NCBI RefSeq assembly: GCF_029914245.1
Contig: NZ_JARYZI010000001.1
Coordinates: 310,001-374,000 of the forward strand
Length of the DNA stretch: 64,000 bases
From: Fusibacter bizertensis
GTDB lineage: Bacteria; Bacillota; Clostridia; Peptostreptococcales; Acidaminobacteraceae
Reading direction: 5' to 3'
Below are positions 43,203 through 52,848 of this stretch, one piece after another (the first letter of the stretch is position 1; every line of letters starts with the position of its first letter). A program made the translations under genes and the position numbers. The notes under the pieces were generated by a model. It did not search any database. It had not been told where the DNA came from and saw only the letters and a list, made by a program, of their open reading frames with translations.

Positions 43203-44519
43203 TTAATCACCAAAATTCATATTTGCAACACTCAAACCATTTTCAAGGCTACTTTCTATGTCTGGAATTTCAAAAATTGAATCTTCTAAAAATATGGATT
43301 CGTCAATCTCTAGCAATTCCCAATTAACCTCAATTATATTATTATCAATTTCCCATTCTTGATGGAATTTAACTGGCAAATAATACTTAAGTGAATACCA
43401 CCGCTCTGTTAGTATGCCATCTTTTGTTAATGTTTTTAAGTACAAGACCCTATCGTCTTCTATCTGATCATAATACCACTGAAAATCTTGAATTGACGGA
43501 TCACTTTGTATTTCTCTAAACATGTCGGGAGTTAAAAACTTTAATGGTAACTGATTATCTTCAGATACATGACCATAATGTGTTCCCATATACATCAAGG
43601 AATAAGTTCTATATGACAGTTGATTAAAAACGTAAGTTGATCTTAGAAAATCATTATAGAAGTTATCTATCTTAATATCACCATTTTTATAGTATACTTC
43701 ATATCTGATTGGAGTTGTCATTTCTGAAACTATACGAGTTCCAACAAGGACTGCTTTGTATGGGGTTTCATAAGGTTTGTACGTTAAACTTCTGCTTAAT
43801 TCTTCTATAGAAATATCACGGTGATTGGCAAACTTCACCTTCATTTTTTCAATGTCAATTTGGTCTATAACTCTCCCCATATTATATATTGTAATAAAGG
43901 CTTGTTGCCTTTGAAAATTTCCTTTTGGGTCAAACTGATTACCCTTTTTTCCTTTAATGACGCCTAAATCATATAAGTAACCAGTATATTCTTTTGCCCA
44001 ATCGCTTATCTCGGCTACATCCTCATAGCTATGCGTATCAAAAGTCACATTTTGACCACAGGCCTCAGCTGTTTGAGCTAAAAAAGCGACAGCCATCTCT
44101 CTATTTAAATATAGTTTAGGCTCAAATGTCGTTTTCGATGTTCCGTTAACTATTTCCAGTGCTCTAGCTGCAAGAACTTCTAAAGTCTTGCAATCTGTAA
44201 AGGTATCTTCTGGTGCTAATTTCACACCTATTTCATCTAAGTATTCAGTAATCGTCATTCCAACTTTAGCTTCTATCAAACGAATTGCTAAAATGCAATA
44301 TTCTTCACGTGTAATAGTCTTAGTATAATCATTTTGCATACCCAAAGGAATCAATTGATCTTCAATTGCTTTCTGCACAAGCCCAGCTGCCCATTCAGAG
44401 GGTTGGTCCTTTGCAGTGTTTGCAAACACTATAGTTGGCACTATAAAACTCATAACGAAGTAAACCGTTAGCGAAAATGAAATTATTATTATTTGTGTGG
44501 TTTTTTTCCGTGTTTTCAT
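43203..44519 (-). CDS. Secreted protein with S-layer-homology domains
   Basis: 438 residues. A signal peptide ends near FANTA (about 33). Two or three SLH-like segments follow (WAAGLVQKAIEDQLIPLG..TITREEYCILAIRLIEA; FTDCKTLEVLAARALEIVNG..LNREMAVAFLAQTAE; YEDVAEISDWAKEYTGYLYDLGVIKGK..FQRQQAFITIYNMGRVI). SLH domains bind cell-wall polymers. The C-terminal 200 residues are a beta-rich domain without known family. It starts nine bases after the lipoprotein gene, so the two may form a surface complex. Confidence 0.82.
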   Translation of the reverse strand: MKTRKKTTQIIIISFSLTVYFVMSFIVPTIVFANTAKDQPSEWAAGLVQKAIEDQLIPLGMQNDYTKTITREEYCILAIRLIEAKVGMTITEYLDEIGVKLAPEDTFTDCKTLEVLAARALEIVNGTSKTTFEPKLYLNREMAVAFLAQTAEACGQNVTFDTHSYEDVAEISDWAKEYTGYLYDLGVIKGKKGNQFDPKGNFQRQQAFITIYNMGRVIDQIDIEKMKVKFANHRDISIEELSRSLTYKPYETPYKAVLVGTRIVSEMTTPIRYEVYYKNGDIKIDNFYNDFLRSTYVFNQLSYRTYSLMYMGTHYGHVSEDNQLPLKFLTPDMFREIQSDPSIQDFQWYYDQIEDDRVLYLKTLTKDGILTERWYSLKYYLPVKFHQEWEIDNNIIEVNWELLEIDESIFLEDSIFEIPDIESSLENGLSVANMNFGD

Positions 44520-44528
44520 TGTCGACCT

Positions 44529-45383
44529 CTAATTACTACTTGAAAAATCTAGGTAAGTACTTACTGTGGGCATGCCACCTTGTTCACTACTTAATTCTAT
44601 ATAGACATCAGTTTCATTAATTGTACCTTGAAGCATTACTACTAAAGATTCTGGTGTTCCCATTTTTTCATAATTTTTAGTCCCCAATAACAATTCTCGG
44701 TAATAAGCTGTTAAATCTTCTAATTCTGCATCTGAGACATATTCATAGACAATTGAATAATCATCTTGATAATCTTGAGTAACTTTATATGTTTTGTAAG
44801 CTAATGCTTCTTTCAATTCTTCCTCACTGAGTGATAGAACTTTAGTTTCTGTACCATCTCCACCTTCCATACCTAAAATAGCATTAGCCGCAGCGCCATT
44901 GTCACCATCGCCATCACTATCACCATAGTTTTCCAAATCTAACGACTCAGCCTCTTGTAAAGCTTCGCCCATTCCTTTTAATGTATCTTTTTGATCTTCT
45001 GTTAAGTTTGCCAGACTTTGTTTTTCATAGGCATAAAGTTCGGTAATACTGAGGCCCATATTTTCTGAAGCGACTTGCCATTCACTCAAAACAGTTTGGC
45101 CTTTTGAAGTTAATGATTCAATATATTCTTCTTCAGAAAGACCATATTTTTCTGCACCAATTTTGACTAAACCATCTAAAGTTTCTTGTAACGCTTCAAC
45201 TGAGATACCTTCCTTTTGGGCTTGAGCTTCTAAAGTATTTGGGCTCTCTTTTGAAATACTGCTCTCAACGGTTGTAACTTGTGTCTCATCCATAACAGAT
45301 TCTTTTGAAGAGCAACCTGTTAGTGCTGTACTTCCAATAATTATTAACAATACTGTACTCTTAAATATCCAATTGTTTTTCAT
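44529..45383 (-). CDS. Lipoprotein of unknown function
   Basis: 284 residues. The signal peptide ends in lipobox ALTGC (Cys24). A long acidic, helical region is interrupted by the Asp/Gly stretch GDSDGDGDNGAAANA, which could bind calcium, and followed by a beta-rich C-terminus. It is cotranscribed with the SLH gene. No family was recognised. Confidence 0.7.
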   Translation of the reverse strand: MKNNWIFKSTVLLIIIGSTALTGCSSKESVMDETQVTTVESSISKESPNTLEAQAQKEGISVEALQETLDGLVKIGAEKYGLSEEEYIESLTSKGQTVLSEWQVASENMGLSITELYAYEKQSLANLTEDQKDTLKGMGEALQEAESLDLENYGDSDGDGDNGAAANAILGMEGGDGTETKVLSLSEEELKEALAYKTYKVTQDYQDDYSIVYEYVSDAELEDLTAYYRELLLGTKNYEKMGTPESLVVMLQGTINETDVYIELSSEQGGMPTVSTYLDFSSSN

Positions 45384-45514
45384 GTGTTTTCTCCTTACTC
45401 ATTTTAAGTTTAAACGCAGGACTAAAAATAATTTATCGTCCTATAATAACTATATAATACTTATCATTTTTGCAAGGGTACTCCATTGTCAATATAGGTC
45501 ACTATATCAGCACA

Positions 45515-45556
45515 TAAAAAATGACCCTGGTCACTTTACAATCACCATGGTCATTT
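45515..45556 (-). terminator. Terminator after the frameshifted lipoprotein gene
   Basis: On the minus strand AAATGACC pairs with GGTCATTT, and TGGT with ACCA after one mismatch, followed by TTTTTTA. The remaining 45384-45671 gap holds no gene. Confidence 0.75.
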
Positions 45557-45671
45557 ATTTTAGGGCATATCTTAATTTATTTATTTACCTATTTTTACAC
45601 GATTGTTTTTTATCTTAGAAGTAATTATAGCCGTTATAGTGAACACCATATGCAAAAAAAATGATGGCAAA

Positions 45672-46440
45672 TTAGAAATCTAAAGTCGAACTTGCGTCAA
45701 AGTCTTCCAAATTAAGCAGTGGTTTAATTCCTCTATTCCCTTTAGTCGTAATTTGATTGCCATTTTCATCTGTCTTTTTCGAGATGAAATCACCAGTTAA
45801 TAAGTTGTAATCGTCTTCGTCAGCATCCTCTTCTATCACAATGGTATTAAGGTATGAGCCGAGTGTAGCGCCAATTAAGAACCAGCCATTCTCTTGATAT
45901 CTAAACCTATAACTTTGATACCATCTCCAGTTACTACCACCGTAGAAATTGATGACAATAGATCCTCTATCAATAATGATACTGTCAAAAGGATCCCCCC
46001 ATACCCCCCCCCTCATCAGCTCCAAGTATAGCGTTTTCGCCTATTACTGATAGTGTATAGGTATTGTCACTATTGCCCATTGCAATCAATAATGACCTTT
46101 GAGGTGCTTGAGAGTTTTCGTCCAGCTTGACAATTACAGCTGCGATGTCTGTATTACCATCCTTGTTCAAGTCGCCTTCAACTTGTACTGGCTCACCTTC
46201 TACTTTTTCGAAAATTTTCCATCCTTCAGGTATCAAAGAGCCGAAATCACTTCCAATTGGACTCGGGACTGTGGTAGTCTCTTTTTCAGTTGTTACTTCG
46301 ACTGTAGCTGCTTCTGTTGCTTCCTGCGATTCTTTTATAGTTGTTGGACTCTCATCTGTTGTATTACTTTCATTATTACTACATGCGATTTGCGAAAAAC
46401 TTAGCAGTGCTATTGTTATTATGATCAATGCTTTTTTCAT
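45672..46440 (-). pseudogene. FG-GAP-like lipoprotein gene, frameshifted at a G9 run
   Basis: The first frame starts at ATG 46440 (AGGAG seven bases upstream), has a lipobox FSQIAC, a Thr/Glu-rich linker and the calcium-type loop GDLNKDGNTDIAAV, then runs to ADEGGGMGGSF and stops. A second frame (stop 45672) continues with WGDPFDSIIIDRGS. Removing one G from the nine at 46004-46012 (C on the plus strand) joins them as ADEGGVWGDPFDS, giving one protein of about 255 residues. The cause is a sequencing indel, a real mutation or phase variation. Confidence 0.8.
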
Positions 46441-46585
46441 TTTCATACTCCTAAATGTACTTTTATTTTTAGAATAATAAACTAGTCTAATGCTCATTTA
46501 AATATCTTATTTGATTTCTTTACATATATCAACTGTTAATCTATATGTAAATCAATAAATAAACGTCTGAACAACCTATTTTTCC

Positions 46586-46616
46586 TTGACCTTGGTGTAA
46601 CACTAAGGTTTATGAT
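46586..46616 (+). promoter_or_regulatory. MerR-type promoter of the chemotaxis receptor gene
   Basis: TTGACC, 19-base spacer, TATGAT. The spacer holds an inverted repeat at 46589-46609 (ACCTT-n-GTG-taa-CAC-n-AAGGT). The overlong spacer with a central dyad is the hallmark of MerR-family activation. Confidence 0.7.
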
Positions 46617-46667
46617 AACAAGGTTGTCATTGTATTTTTACAACTATAAGAAAGAGAGGAAAACACC

Positions 46668-48743
46668 TTGAAAATCAAACAAAAGTTATCTATCCAAAGT
46701 ATCTTTGCTAAGTTTTTTTTAGTGGCTATGGTAGGTATGGTTATTCCACTGGTTATTACTTTTTTTTATTCTAGTAACCACGAAAAGAAAGCGTTAACCA
46801 ATCAAATTGAATCATCACTTACTGAAATCAGCAATGAGAGGACGAAGTTAATTGACTTAGCACTTCAATCTGAAAACCAAATGAACAAAATGTTGGCAAA
46901 TCAAAGCTCTGTTATCAACGCAGCGCTTCTATACCAAGATTCTAAAAAAATCGATCAAGAAATTATTACAGAATTCACACATGTAGTTACTGAAAAATCT
47001 AAAAATTCACCTGGACTATACGAAAATATATTTCTATTATTTAAGGATAACAAGGCACAAAAAAGTACGGTTGTCGCTGATAGTATTGGCGGAAAATCTG
47101 TTGGTGTTTCTTTTCCTTCCGATGCCAATTCTGTCCCTGTAATAAGTTCAGACACACAGTTTACCGGTCGAACTGAAGTTTCACAGATATCAGGAAATCC
47201 TGTTATCGTCTCTCAAGAAGACATCGTAGATAGTAGGTCAAATAAAGTTATTGCATCACTTGGTATTTCTATTGAACTAGAGCAATTACTAAACAGAATT
47301 GTTGGTAATAGTGATTCAAGTGATATCAAAGTTATGCTTTTAAGTGAAACTGGTCTTGTTTTAGCATCAGATAATGCCTCTTACATAATGCAGCTAGATT
47401 TTAATGCAGAAGATAGTGGCCTACAAGAGTTATTCCAACGTATCAAAACGGGAGAGTCTTCAGTTGGTGAGATGACACTAGATGAAGATGAAAAACTTAT
47501 TGCTTATACACAGAGTGAATATACTGGATTTTATACCATTGCATACGCTAGTAAAAGTCAAATGTATTCCATCATAGGGAAAGGTGCTAGAGATTTATTC
47601 TTCATTATCCTTGCCAATCTCATATTATTTTCAATTATCATCTTTTTTGTAGTGAAATATGTGACAAAACCAGTAAAACTATCAGCTGCATACTTAAAAA
47701 CATATGCGCAAGGAGACTTTACAAAAGAAATCCCAGAGAAAAATTTAAGAAATAATGATGAAACTGGTATTCTAATGAAATCAGTCAACATACTTAAAAA
47801 TTCTATTCAAGGAATTATTCAGTCTGTGGTGAATGAGTCGAATACTATTGGTACATCTGTCCAACTCGTCAATCAAAATATTATTGACCTCAATAGTCAA
47901 ATTCAAGATATTGCTGCAACTGCAGAAGAAATGTCTGCTGGTATGGAAGAAACAGCAGCTTCAACAGAAGAGATGCAGTCCTCTGCACTTGAAATTGAAA
48001 CGCATATTCTTACAATCTCTGAAAAAGCAAAAGAAGGACTTCAAGCTTCCACTAAGATCAATGATCGTGCAAGAAATCTTAGAGAAAGCTCCATTCAATC
48101 TCAAACAACAGCAAAAGATATTCATGCCAGCGTAGCAAGAGATGTTAAAGAATCTATCGAAAAATCAAAAGCTGTTAACGAAATTGATCTGCTCTCAGTT
48201 GCAATCTTACAAATCACCTCACAAACCAACTTACTTGCACTTAATGCTTCAATTGAAGCTGCAAGAGCCGGTGAAGCTGGTAGAGGTTTCGCTGTTGTAG
48301 CAAATGAAATCAAAAATCTCGCTGAAGATTCTGAAAAAGCTGTAGGCAAAATACAAGTAATTACGAAAGAGGTCGTTTCTTCTGTAGAAAGCCTCATTCA
48401 AAATGCCGAAAAAGTTCTCGATTTTATAGATACTTCTGTGGTTCGGGATTATGAGGCTTCGATGAATATTGGTGAGCAATATAGTTCTGATGCAGAGTTT
48501 GTAGAAGTATTGCTAAGCGATTTTCAAACTACCACTCAAACACTTACGACTTCAATTAAAGTTCTGACAGACACAATAAGTGATGTTACAATTGCAAATG
48601 GCGAAGCTGCTAACGGAACGCATGATATAGCAGATAAAGTTACTACTATGATGCTGCAATCCGACAACATATTAACTGAAATCGACAAAACAAAGACTGT
48701 TTCTGGTAAATTAAAGGAAGCTGTTGCACAAATTAAAATTTAA
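46668..48743 (+). CDS. Methyl-accepting chemotaxis protein
   Basis: 691 residues starting with TTG 46668, after AGAGAGGA. Order: membrane segment (about 16-35), extracellular double-Cache-like sensor (40-300), second membrane segment (about 307-330), HAMP ([19 protein letters not shown]), and signalling domain with hairpin tip [20 protein letters not shown] and [16 protein letters not shown]. It senses a small extracellular ligand and signals to CheA. No other chemotaxis genes are nearby, so it is an orphan receptor, placed under a MerR-like promoter. Confidence 0.95.
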   Translation: MKIKQKLSIQSIFAKFFLVAMVGMVIPLVITFFYSSNHEKKALTNQIESSLTEISNERTKLIDLALQSENQMNKMLANQSSVINAALLYQDSKKIDQEIITEFTHVVTEKSKNSPGLYENIFLLFKDNKAQKSTVVADSIGGKSVGVSFPSDANSVPVISSDTQFTGRTEVSQISGNPVIVSQEDIVDSRSNKVIASLGISIELEQLLNRIVGNSDSSDIKVMLLSETGLVLASDNASYIMQLDFNAEDSGLQELFQRIKTGESSVGEMTLDEDEKLIAYTQSEYTGFYTIAYASKSQMYSIIGKGARDLFFIILANLILFSIIIFFVVKYVTKPVKLSAAYLKTYAQGDFTKEIPEKNLRNNDETGILMKSVNILKNSIQGIIQSVVNESNTIGTSVQLVNQNIIDLNSQIQDIAATAEEMSAGMEETAASTEEMQSSALEIETHILTISEKAKEGLQASTKINDRARNLRESSIQSQTTAKDIHASVARDVKESIEKSKAVNEIDLLSVAILQITSQTNLLALNASIEAARAGEAGRGFAVVANEIKNLAEDSEKAVGKIQVITKEVVSSVESLIQNAEKVLDFIDTSVVRDYEASMNIGEQYSSDAEFVEVLLSDFQTTTQTLTTSIKVLTDTISDVTIANGEAANGTHDIADKVTTMMLQSDNILTEIDKTKTVSGKLKEAVAQIKI

Positions 48744-48800
48744 AAACAATTTGAATAAAATGACGACTCAGATTCTGTCACAAAGTAGTTGTGACTTGAT

Positions 48801-48835
48801 AAAAAAAGCAAGTTCTAGTGAACTTGTTTTTTTTT
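48801..48835. terminator. Bidirectional terminator after the chemotaxis receptor
   Basis: CAAGTTC-TAGT-GAACTTG flanked by A7 and T9, so it works in both directions. Another stem (GTCACAA/TTGTGAC, 48777-48795) precedes it. Confidence 0.88.
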
Positions 48836-49493
48836 ATTCAATAAACACATTTTCCTTCTCAGCATCCTCTTTTGAAAGGTATGTAACTACCATTGGCGCA
48901 CTTTTTATATTTTCAAATAAAGCCTCAATTAACTTTGGTCTTTTTGTAAGATTTAGAGTGTTAGCGATCTCATCTTGTATTTCTATTTGTTCTTTAGTCT
49001 GATTGAGCTGCATTGATATCAGCGACTCTACGGCATAAACTTTCTGTTTGTTGACCACATCTAAATTCTCTCTCCAATCAGGATAATAAACCGCAAGTTC
49101 CAAAAATGCCTTAAAACTTTCCGCTATTTTTACACACTGTCCATCTTTAGAGATATAGCCCACAGGATATTGATCATCAATTATATCTCCCATGCCGCCT
49201 ATTGTACCATAATGATTGCCGGCACTATCAACTGCAAATAGAGCCATCATTGGTACTGGATAGTAATGAAAGTTTTCCAACTGATCCGTCATAAAAAAAT
49301 ACAAATCACAATAAGACGCAAGCAATTTGTATATTTTATGGTCCTGTTCGTTACGTGGCACTGCCATCACTATTTTGCCAGAGGGAATCAGTTCGATTGC
49401 CTCTCCTTCATGTGATGCATAAAAACCTGGCACACCATTCTCTCTATTTTCAACATTTACCAGCTTTTTCTTCATCACCATTTTCTTCATCAT
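48834..49493 (-). CDS. SMI1/KNR4 (SUKH)-like protein
   Basis: 219 residues. The centre (MMALFAVDSAGNHYGTIGGMGDI then YPVGYISKDGQCVKIAESFKAFLELAV) resembles the beta-sheet core of SUKH/SMI1 domains, often immunity proteins for contact toxins. A basic Met/Lys-rich start (MMKKMVMKKKL) precedes it. No toxin gene is adjacent; the upstream neighbour is a SnoaL-like gene, two bases away. The family call is tentative. Confidence 0.6.
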   Translation of the reverse strand: MMKKMVMKKKLVNVENRENGVPGFYASHEGEAIELIPSGKIVMAVPRNEQDHKIYKLLASYCDLYFFMTDQLENFHYYPVPMMALFAVDSAGNHYGTIGGMGDIIDDQYPVGYISKDGQCVKIAESFKAFLELAVYYPDWRENLDVVNKQKVYAVESLISMQLNQTKEQIEIQDEIANTLNLTKRPKLIEALFENIKSAPMVVTYLSKEDAEKENVFIE

Positions 49494-49495
49494 CT

Positions 49496-49915
49496 TTACC
49501 CTTCTTCATACCAACCAATGCTCGCTATTTTAAGGGTGTTCTCTTTCCAAATGAGATGGATAGAGTTCGTACCCACAGTTTCGATATAATCGCTGCCATT
49601 ATAATACTTTTTAAGATATTTACTTTCCACAAAAGCCATTGGACCGTTTATAGATATCGTATGGCTGATCTCTTTTTCGTTAAAGCCCTTACTTTTAATA
49701 ATTGGATAATCATGAAATACTTTTTCGAACTCGTACACGTGATGTTCGATGTTATCAACGCTTAATATTCCTTTGCTGGTGTCACTGTACTCGATCAGTA
49801 CTGCTTCATCCATAAAGAGCCCTCTAAAACTTTCTAGATTAGGCTCTTGTCCCTCTTCAAACGAAATATAGGCATAAAAATCTTCCAAAAAAGACTGAAT
49901 TATTGTCTCGTTCAT
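49496..49915 (-). CDS. SnoaL/NTF2-like fold protein
   Basis: 139 residues. An N-terminal helix (IIQSFLEDFYAYI) and a beta-sheet cone (FMDEAVLIEYSD; AFVESKYLKKYYNGSDYIETVGTNSIHLIWKENTLKIASIGWYEE) fit the NTF2-like fold used by small hydrolases, isomerases and binding proteins. AAAGGAGAG precedes the start. Cotranscribed with the SUKH-like gene. Substrate unknown. Confidence 0.7.
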   Translation of the reverse strand: MNETIIQSFLEDFYAYISFEEGQEPNLESFRGLFMDEAVLIEYSDTSKGILSVDNIEHHVYEFEKVFHDYPIIKSKGFNEKEISHTISINGPMAFVESKYLKKYYNGSDYIETVGTNSIHLIWKENTLKIASIGWYEEG

Positions 49916-49986
49916 GTTATTCTCTCCTTTTAAACACAGATATATCCCCTAATAATAATCAAAATCATGTTGTGTGTTAGTGACGA

Positions 49987-50262
49987 TCACAAGATCAGGA
50001 AGTTCAACCCTACCATCACAATGATAAAAATTGGAAATACCAGATAATCAACGATAAAAACGATACTCTTAAGCACTTCTTTTGACTTTTTGATGATCAC
50101 TAAGCCATAGACCAATCTAAAAACGACAATTGCTGTCAATATGATATATAGATAAGGAGACTTGGGTTTATCTAGAATCCATGAATAGGCTATGATGACA
50201 AGTGTTACCATAAAAATTGCATTTGATATCGTTTCTAACTTCTTATTTAAATAATATTTCAT
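49987..50262 (-). CDS. Small membrane protein, three segments
   Basis: 91 residues. Hydrophobic stretches near 13-29, 37-55 and 66-89 leave short polar loops. It lies 17 bases after the VOC gene and probably shares its transcript. No family was recognised. Confidence 0.6.
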   Translation of the reverse strand: MKYYLNKKLETISNAIFMVTLVIIAYSWILDKPKSPYLYIILTAIVVFRLVYGLVIIKKSKEVLKSIVFIVDYLVFPIFIIVMVGLNFLIL

Positions 50263-50279
50263 TAAATGCCTTCCTTTTT

Positions 50280-50660
50280 TTACCTATCCATTTTACTTTC
50301 ATTAACAACCATCACACCAAAGCCTTCTGGATCTTTATATAGATTGCCGTTAACTACCCAGTATGGATTCTTCGGTGTAAAAGTAACATAATTTTCTGCA
50401 GTAAGTTTTTCGATGACTGCGTCGTACTTCGCTGCTTCATAATATAAAACGATTAAATCATCTTCGTCAAAATGATGCTCAGGTTTATCCTGAGACACGG
50501 TAAATTCAATCTGCCAGTTGCCCTCCGGACTTCCAAGAATCATGCCATCATAACCATTGTGGTCGACAAACCCGCCGATTTCATGCATCTCAAGTAGATG
50601 GACATAAAAGTATCTCATTGGCTCAAGTGCAGTTACATGTCTTGCGGTTCTCATTCTCAT
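50280..50660 (-). CDS. VOC (glyoxalase/bleomycin resistance) family protein
   Basis: 126 residues. Paired beta-alpha-beta-beta-beta modules are seen in MRYFYVHLLEMHEIGGF...DGMILGSPEGNWQIEFT and the C-terminal NPYWVVNGNLYKDPEGFGVMV, whose DPEG turn is typical. Members bind a metal or sequester small toxins. GAGGTG lies upstream. Substrate unknown. Confidence 0.82.
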   Translation of the reverse strand: MRMRTARHVTALEPMRYFYVHLLEMHEIGGFVDHNGYDGMILGSPEGNWQIEFTVSQDKPEHHFDEDDLIVLYYEAAKYDAVIEKLTAENYVTFTPKNPYWVVNGNLYKDPEGFGVMVVNESKMDR

Positions 50661-50684
50661 AAATACACCTCTATTCTGAAAAAA

Positions 50685-51581
50685 TTAATCTTCGATTAAG
50701 TAGTTCCTAACACCTTCCCACGCTTTGCCTTTGAGAAGTGGTAAAAGTTCATCTTTCGAAAGTGGATTTTCTGACGGCTCACAATAAGACTTTAGTGGAT
50801 AACCCGTTGGAATCACAGCAAATTTGAACCATCCTGGAGAAAGCGCATGCTGTGGACATTCATACACACAGCTTAAACAGAAATGACACTTCGAATCAAA
50901 TTTCACGGTTTTTTCACCGCTCTCGCTGACTTTAAAAGTGATATTGTTAGACGGACAATTTTTAATACAGTAACCACAACCATTACATGAGCTGTTAACC
51001 TTTATATGTTTTCCAAAATGCTTAGCACCAATGACCTCTATCCGGCCAAGTGACGTAATGGGATAATCTATAAGAAGTGGTTTTAAATATGGGAGTGATT
51101 TATTGTGTAAAAAAGCGTTAATCCACTTACTCACCTTATGAGGGACAACACGAATCAGTTCCTTTGCAATTTCATCAGGAACTGGCGTCATCCAGTTGTT
51201 TGGCATCACTGCCATTGCCTCTGTTGTGGTTTTAAATCCTTTTTGCTGAAGCAATCGTTTTACAGGTACTCTACAAGCACTGTTTGAAATCATTGCGCCA
51301 CCGCCGGATACCGAGATCACCATAGCAGATCGATTTGATATTTCTTCCAGCGACTTGATCCATGTGTAAACCAGATCTGGCGCATTAAAGGCATGAACTG
51401 CATAGAGCAAGATCAACTTAGCATCAAAATCCAACTTTTGAGAGATCATATCAATGCTATCTACGGTTAACCTGTGTAATTCACATTCTATATTTAATGC
51501 TGAAAGCTGATTATATATTTCTTCAGCAATAATCTTTGTACTACCAGTTCCTGTGTAATAAAAGATCTGAATCTTTTCCAT
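50685..51581 (-). CDS. EFR1-type flavodoxin-ferredoxin fusion
   Basis: 298 residues from ATG 51581 (AAGAGG upstream); a longer frame lacks a site. The N-terminal flavodoxin-like domain has FMN loop YYTGTGSTKIIAE. The C-terminal two [4Fe-4S] clusters are in CNGCGYCIKNCP and CHFCLSCVYECP. EFRODO proteins carry electrons in anaerobes, partners mostly unknown. Monocistronic here. Confidence 0.88.
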   Translation of the reverse strand: MEKIQIFYYTGTGSTKIIAEEIYNQLSALNIECELHRLTVDSIDMISQKLDFDAKLILLYAVHAFNAPDLVYTWIKSLEEISNRSAMVISVSGGGAMISNSACRVPVKRLLQQKGFKTTTEAMAVMPNNWMTPVPDEIAKELIRVVPHKVSKWINAFLHNKSLPYLKPLLIDYPITSLGRIEVIGAKHFGKHIKVNSSCNGCGYCIKNCPSNNITFKVSESGEKTVKFDSKCHFCLSCVYECPQHALSPGWFKFAVIPTGYPLKSYCEPSENPLSKDELLPLLKGKAWEGVRNYLIED

Positions 51582-51895
51582 CTCGTGCCTCTTTCTTAAA
51601 ATATAAGCGAAGTAATCTCTTGCTATATTTACTATTATTATAGCATAAATAAAAATCTTATCACATCGACCCACAGATTCTATCGCAATTTCATAATGAT
51701 CTCAATTTCAAAACATACAATGGATTACCAATAATATTTATTATCCTAATGTAGTCACGTAAATCATTTATTACATTTTAGAAAAATCTTATGATTTTCT
51801 AATTATATTTTAATGCGCATTTTTTGTAATATTGGTATATTTATATAGCTATAATCTTTACAAAGTTTTAATACTTAATTTAGGAGGCTACTTAC

Positions 51896-52795
51896 ATGGT
51901 TTTAGTTTTATTGCTACTCGTCCCAATTGGCATTGTCTTTGCAACTTTAATGGGACTATTATACTTATTTGGTTTTGATCTATTAACATTTAATCTTATT
52001 TACATTATCCCTGTTGGCGCTTTTATTTCAAGTTGTTTGATGTTTGTTTTTTTCGGCGAAAAATGTGTGAAAAAAGAAATTAACACGAAAAAATTCACGT
52101 TACTTGTCCTTATACTATCAGTCTCACTATTCATAGGTATCCAATATGGACAATACAAGATGACCTACATCGATGATACTGATGGTTTGAATTATAAGAT
52201 GAAAGGCAATCATGTGAGTGAGTATATCAACCCAGATACAGAAGATGGTTTCACTTTTTTATCATATGTTACATTTAGCATCAATCATTCTAGTATCTCT
52301 TTTTCAAGAAGAATGCACACGCTCATCAAACTAGATGGTGTGAAGATTATTAACTGGATTATCTATATAATTAGTTTCATAGGATTTCTTATAGGTAGTA
52401 TGGCTGGCCTTCATGCGAGAACAACAAATTTGGCCTATTGTGATCATTGTAAAAAATATATGAAACGTATACCATTTTCTCTAAGTAATAATTTTTCTAA
52501 AGAAAAAATAAGTGTACTAGAAGAGCGCATTAAATCCTCTGAGTCTATCATTGACCATCTAGAAGCACATCCAGCCTTAAATAAAGCGACCGCACTCACA
52601 TATTATAAGCTACACTTGCTTTATTGTGAGAGTTGCAAAAACGGCATAGTTAACATACAACGTTTTAAATTAAATGATAAAAGCAAATATGTCTCTGATG
52701 AGCTTGAAAAAGAAATTAAAGTTGATCCAATTTTTGTTACAGAGCATTTAGATTATACTTTAAACAAGATCAACGAGGTAACTGAAGCTTTATAA
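51896..52795 (+). CDS. Membrane protein with cytoplasmic zinc-ribbon-like domain
   Basis: 299 residues. Membrane segments lie at about 3-22, 30-53, 66-82 and 153-173; a 70-residue outside loop separates the last two. The C-terminal half has paired cysteines, YCDHCKK and YCESCKN, 59 residues apart, likely a zinc site, joined by a helical stretch (EKISVLEERIKSSESIIDHLE). AGGAGG lies upstream. No family was recognised. The 51675-51895 gap before it is AT-rich and holds only its leader. Confidence 0.65.
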   Translation: MVLVLLLLVPIGIVFATLMGLLYLFGFDLLTFNLIYIIPVGAFISSCLMFVFFGEKCVKKEINTKKFTLLVLILSVSLFIGIQYGQYKMTYIDDTDGLNYKMKGNHVSEYINPDTEDGFTFLSYVTFSINHSSISFSRRMHTLIKLDGVKIINWIIYIISFIGFLIGSMAGLHARTTNLAYCDHCKKYMKRIPFSLSNNFSKEKISVLEERIKSSESIIDHLEAHPALNKATALTYYKLHLLYCESCKNGIVNIQRFKLNDKSKYVSDELEKEIKVDPIFVTEHLDYTLNKINEVTEAL

Positions 52796-52808
52796 AACGA
52801 ATTCATTT

Positions 52809-52834
52809 AAAGCAGAGCTATAGGCTCTGCTTTT
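52809..52834 (+). terminator. Terminator of the zinc-ribbon membrane protein gene
   Basis: AAAGCAGAGC pairs perfectly with GCTCTGCTTT around five bases, followed by T; it probably also acts on the converging minus-strand gene. Confidence 0.85.
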
Positions 52835-52848
52835 ATTATTTAGCTTGT

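Noticed and set aside
45373-45618. An 81-codon plus-strand frame in the 45.4-45.7 kb gap
   Set aside because: No ribosome binding site; it spans the minus-strand terminator hairpin and has no protein-like pattern.
49355-49765. A 136-codon plus-strand frame opposite the SUKH-like and SnoaL-like genes
   Set aside because: It crosses two well-formed minus-strand genes with good ribosome binding sites, and shows low-complexity Phe/Ser composition.
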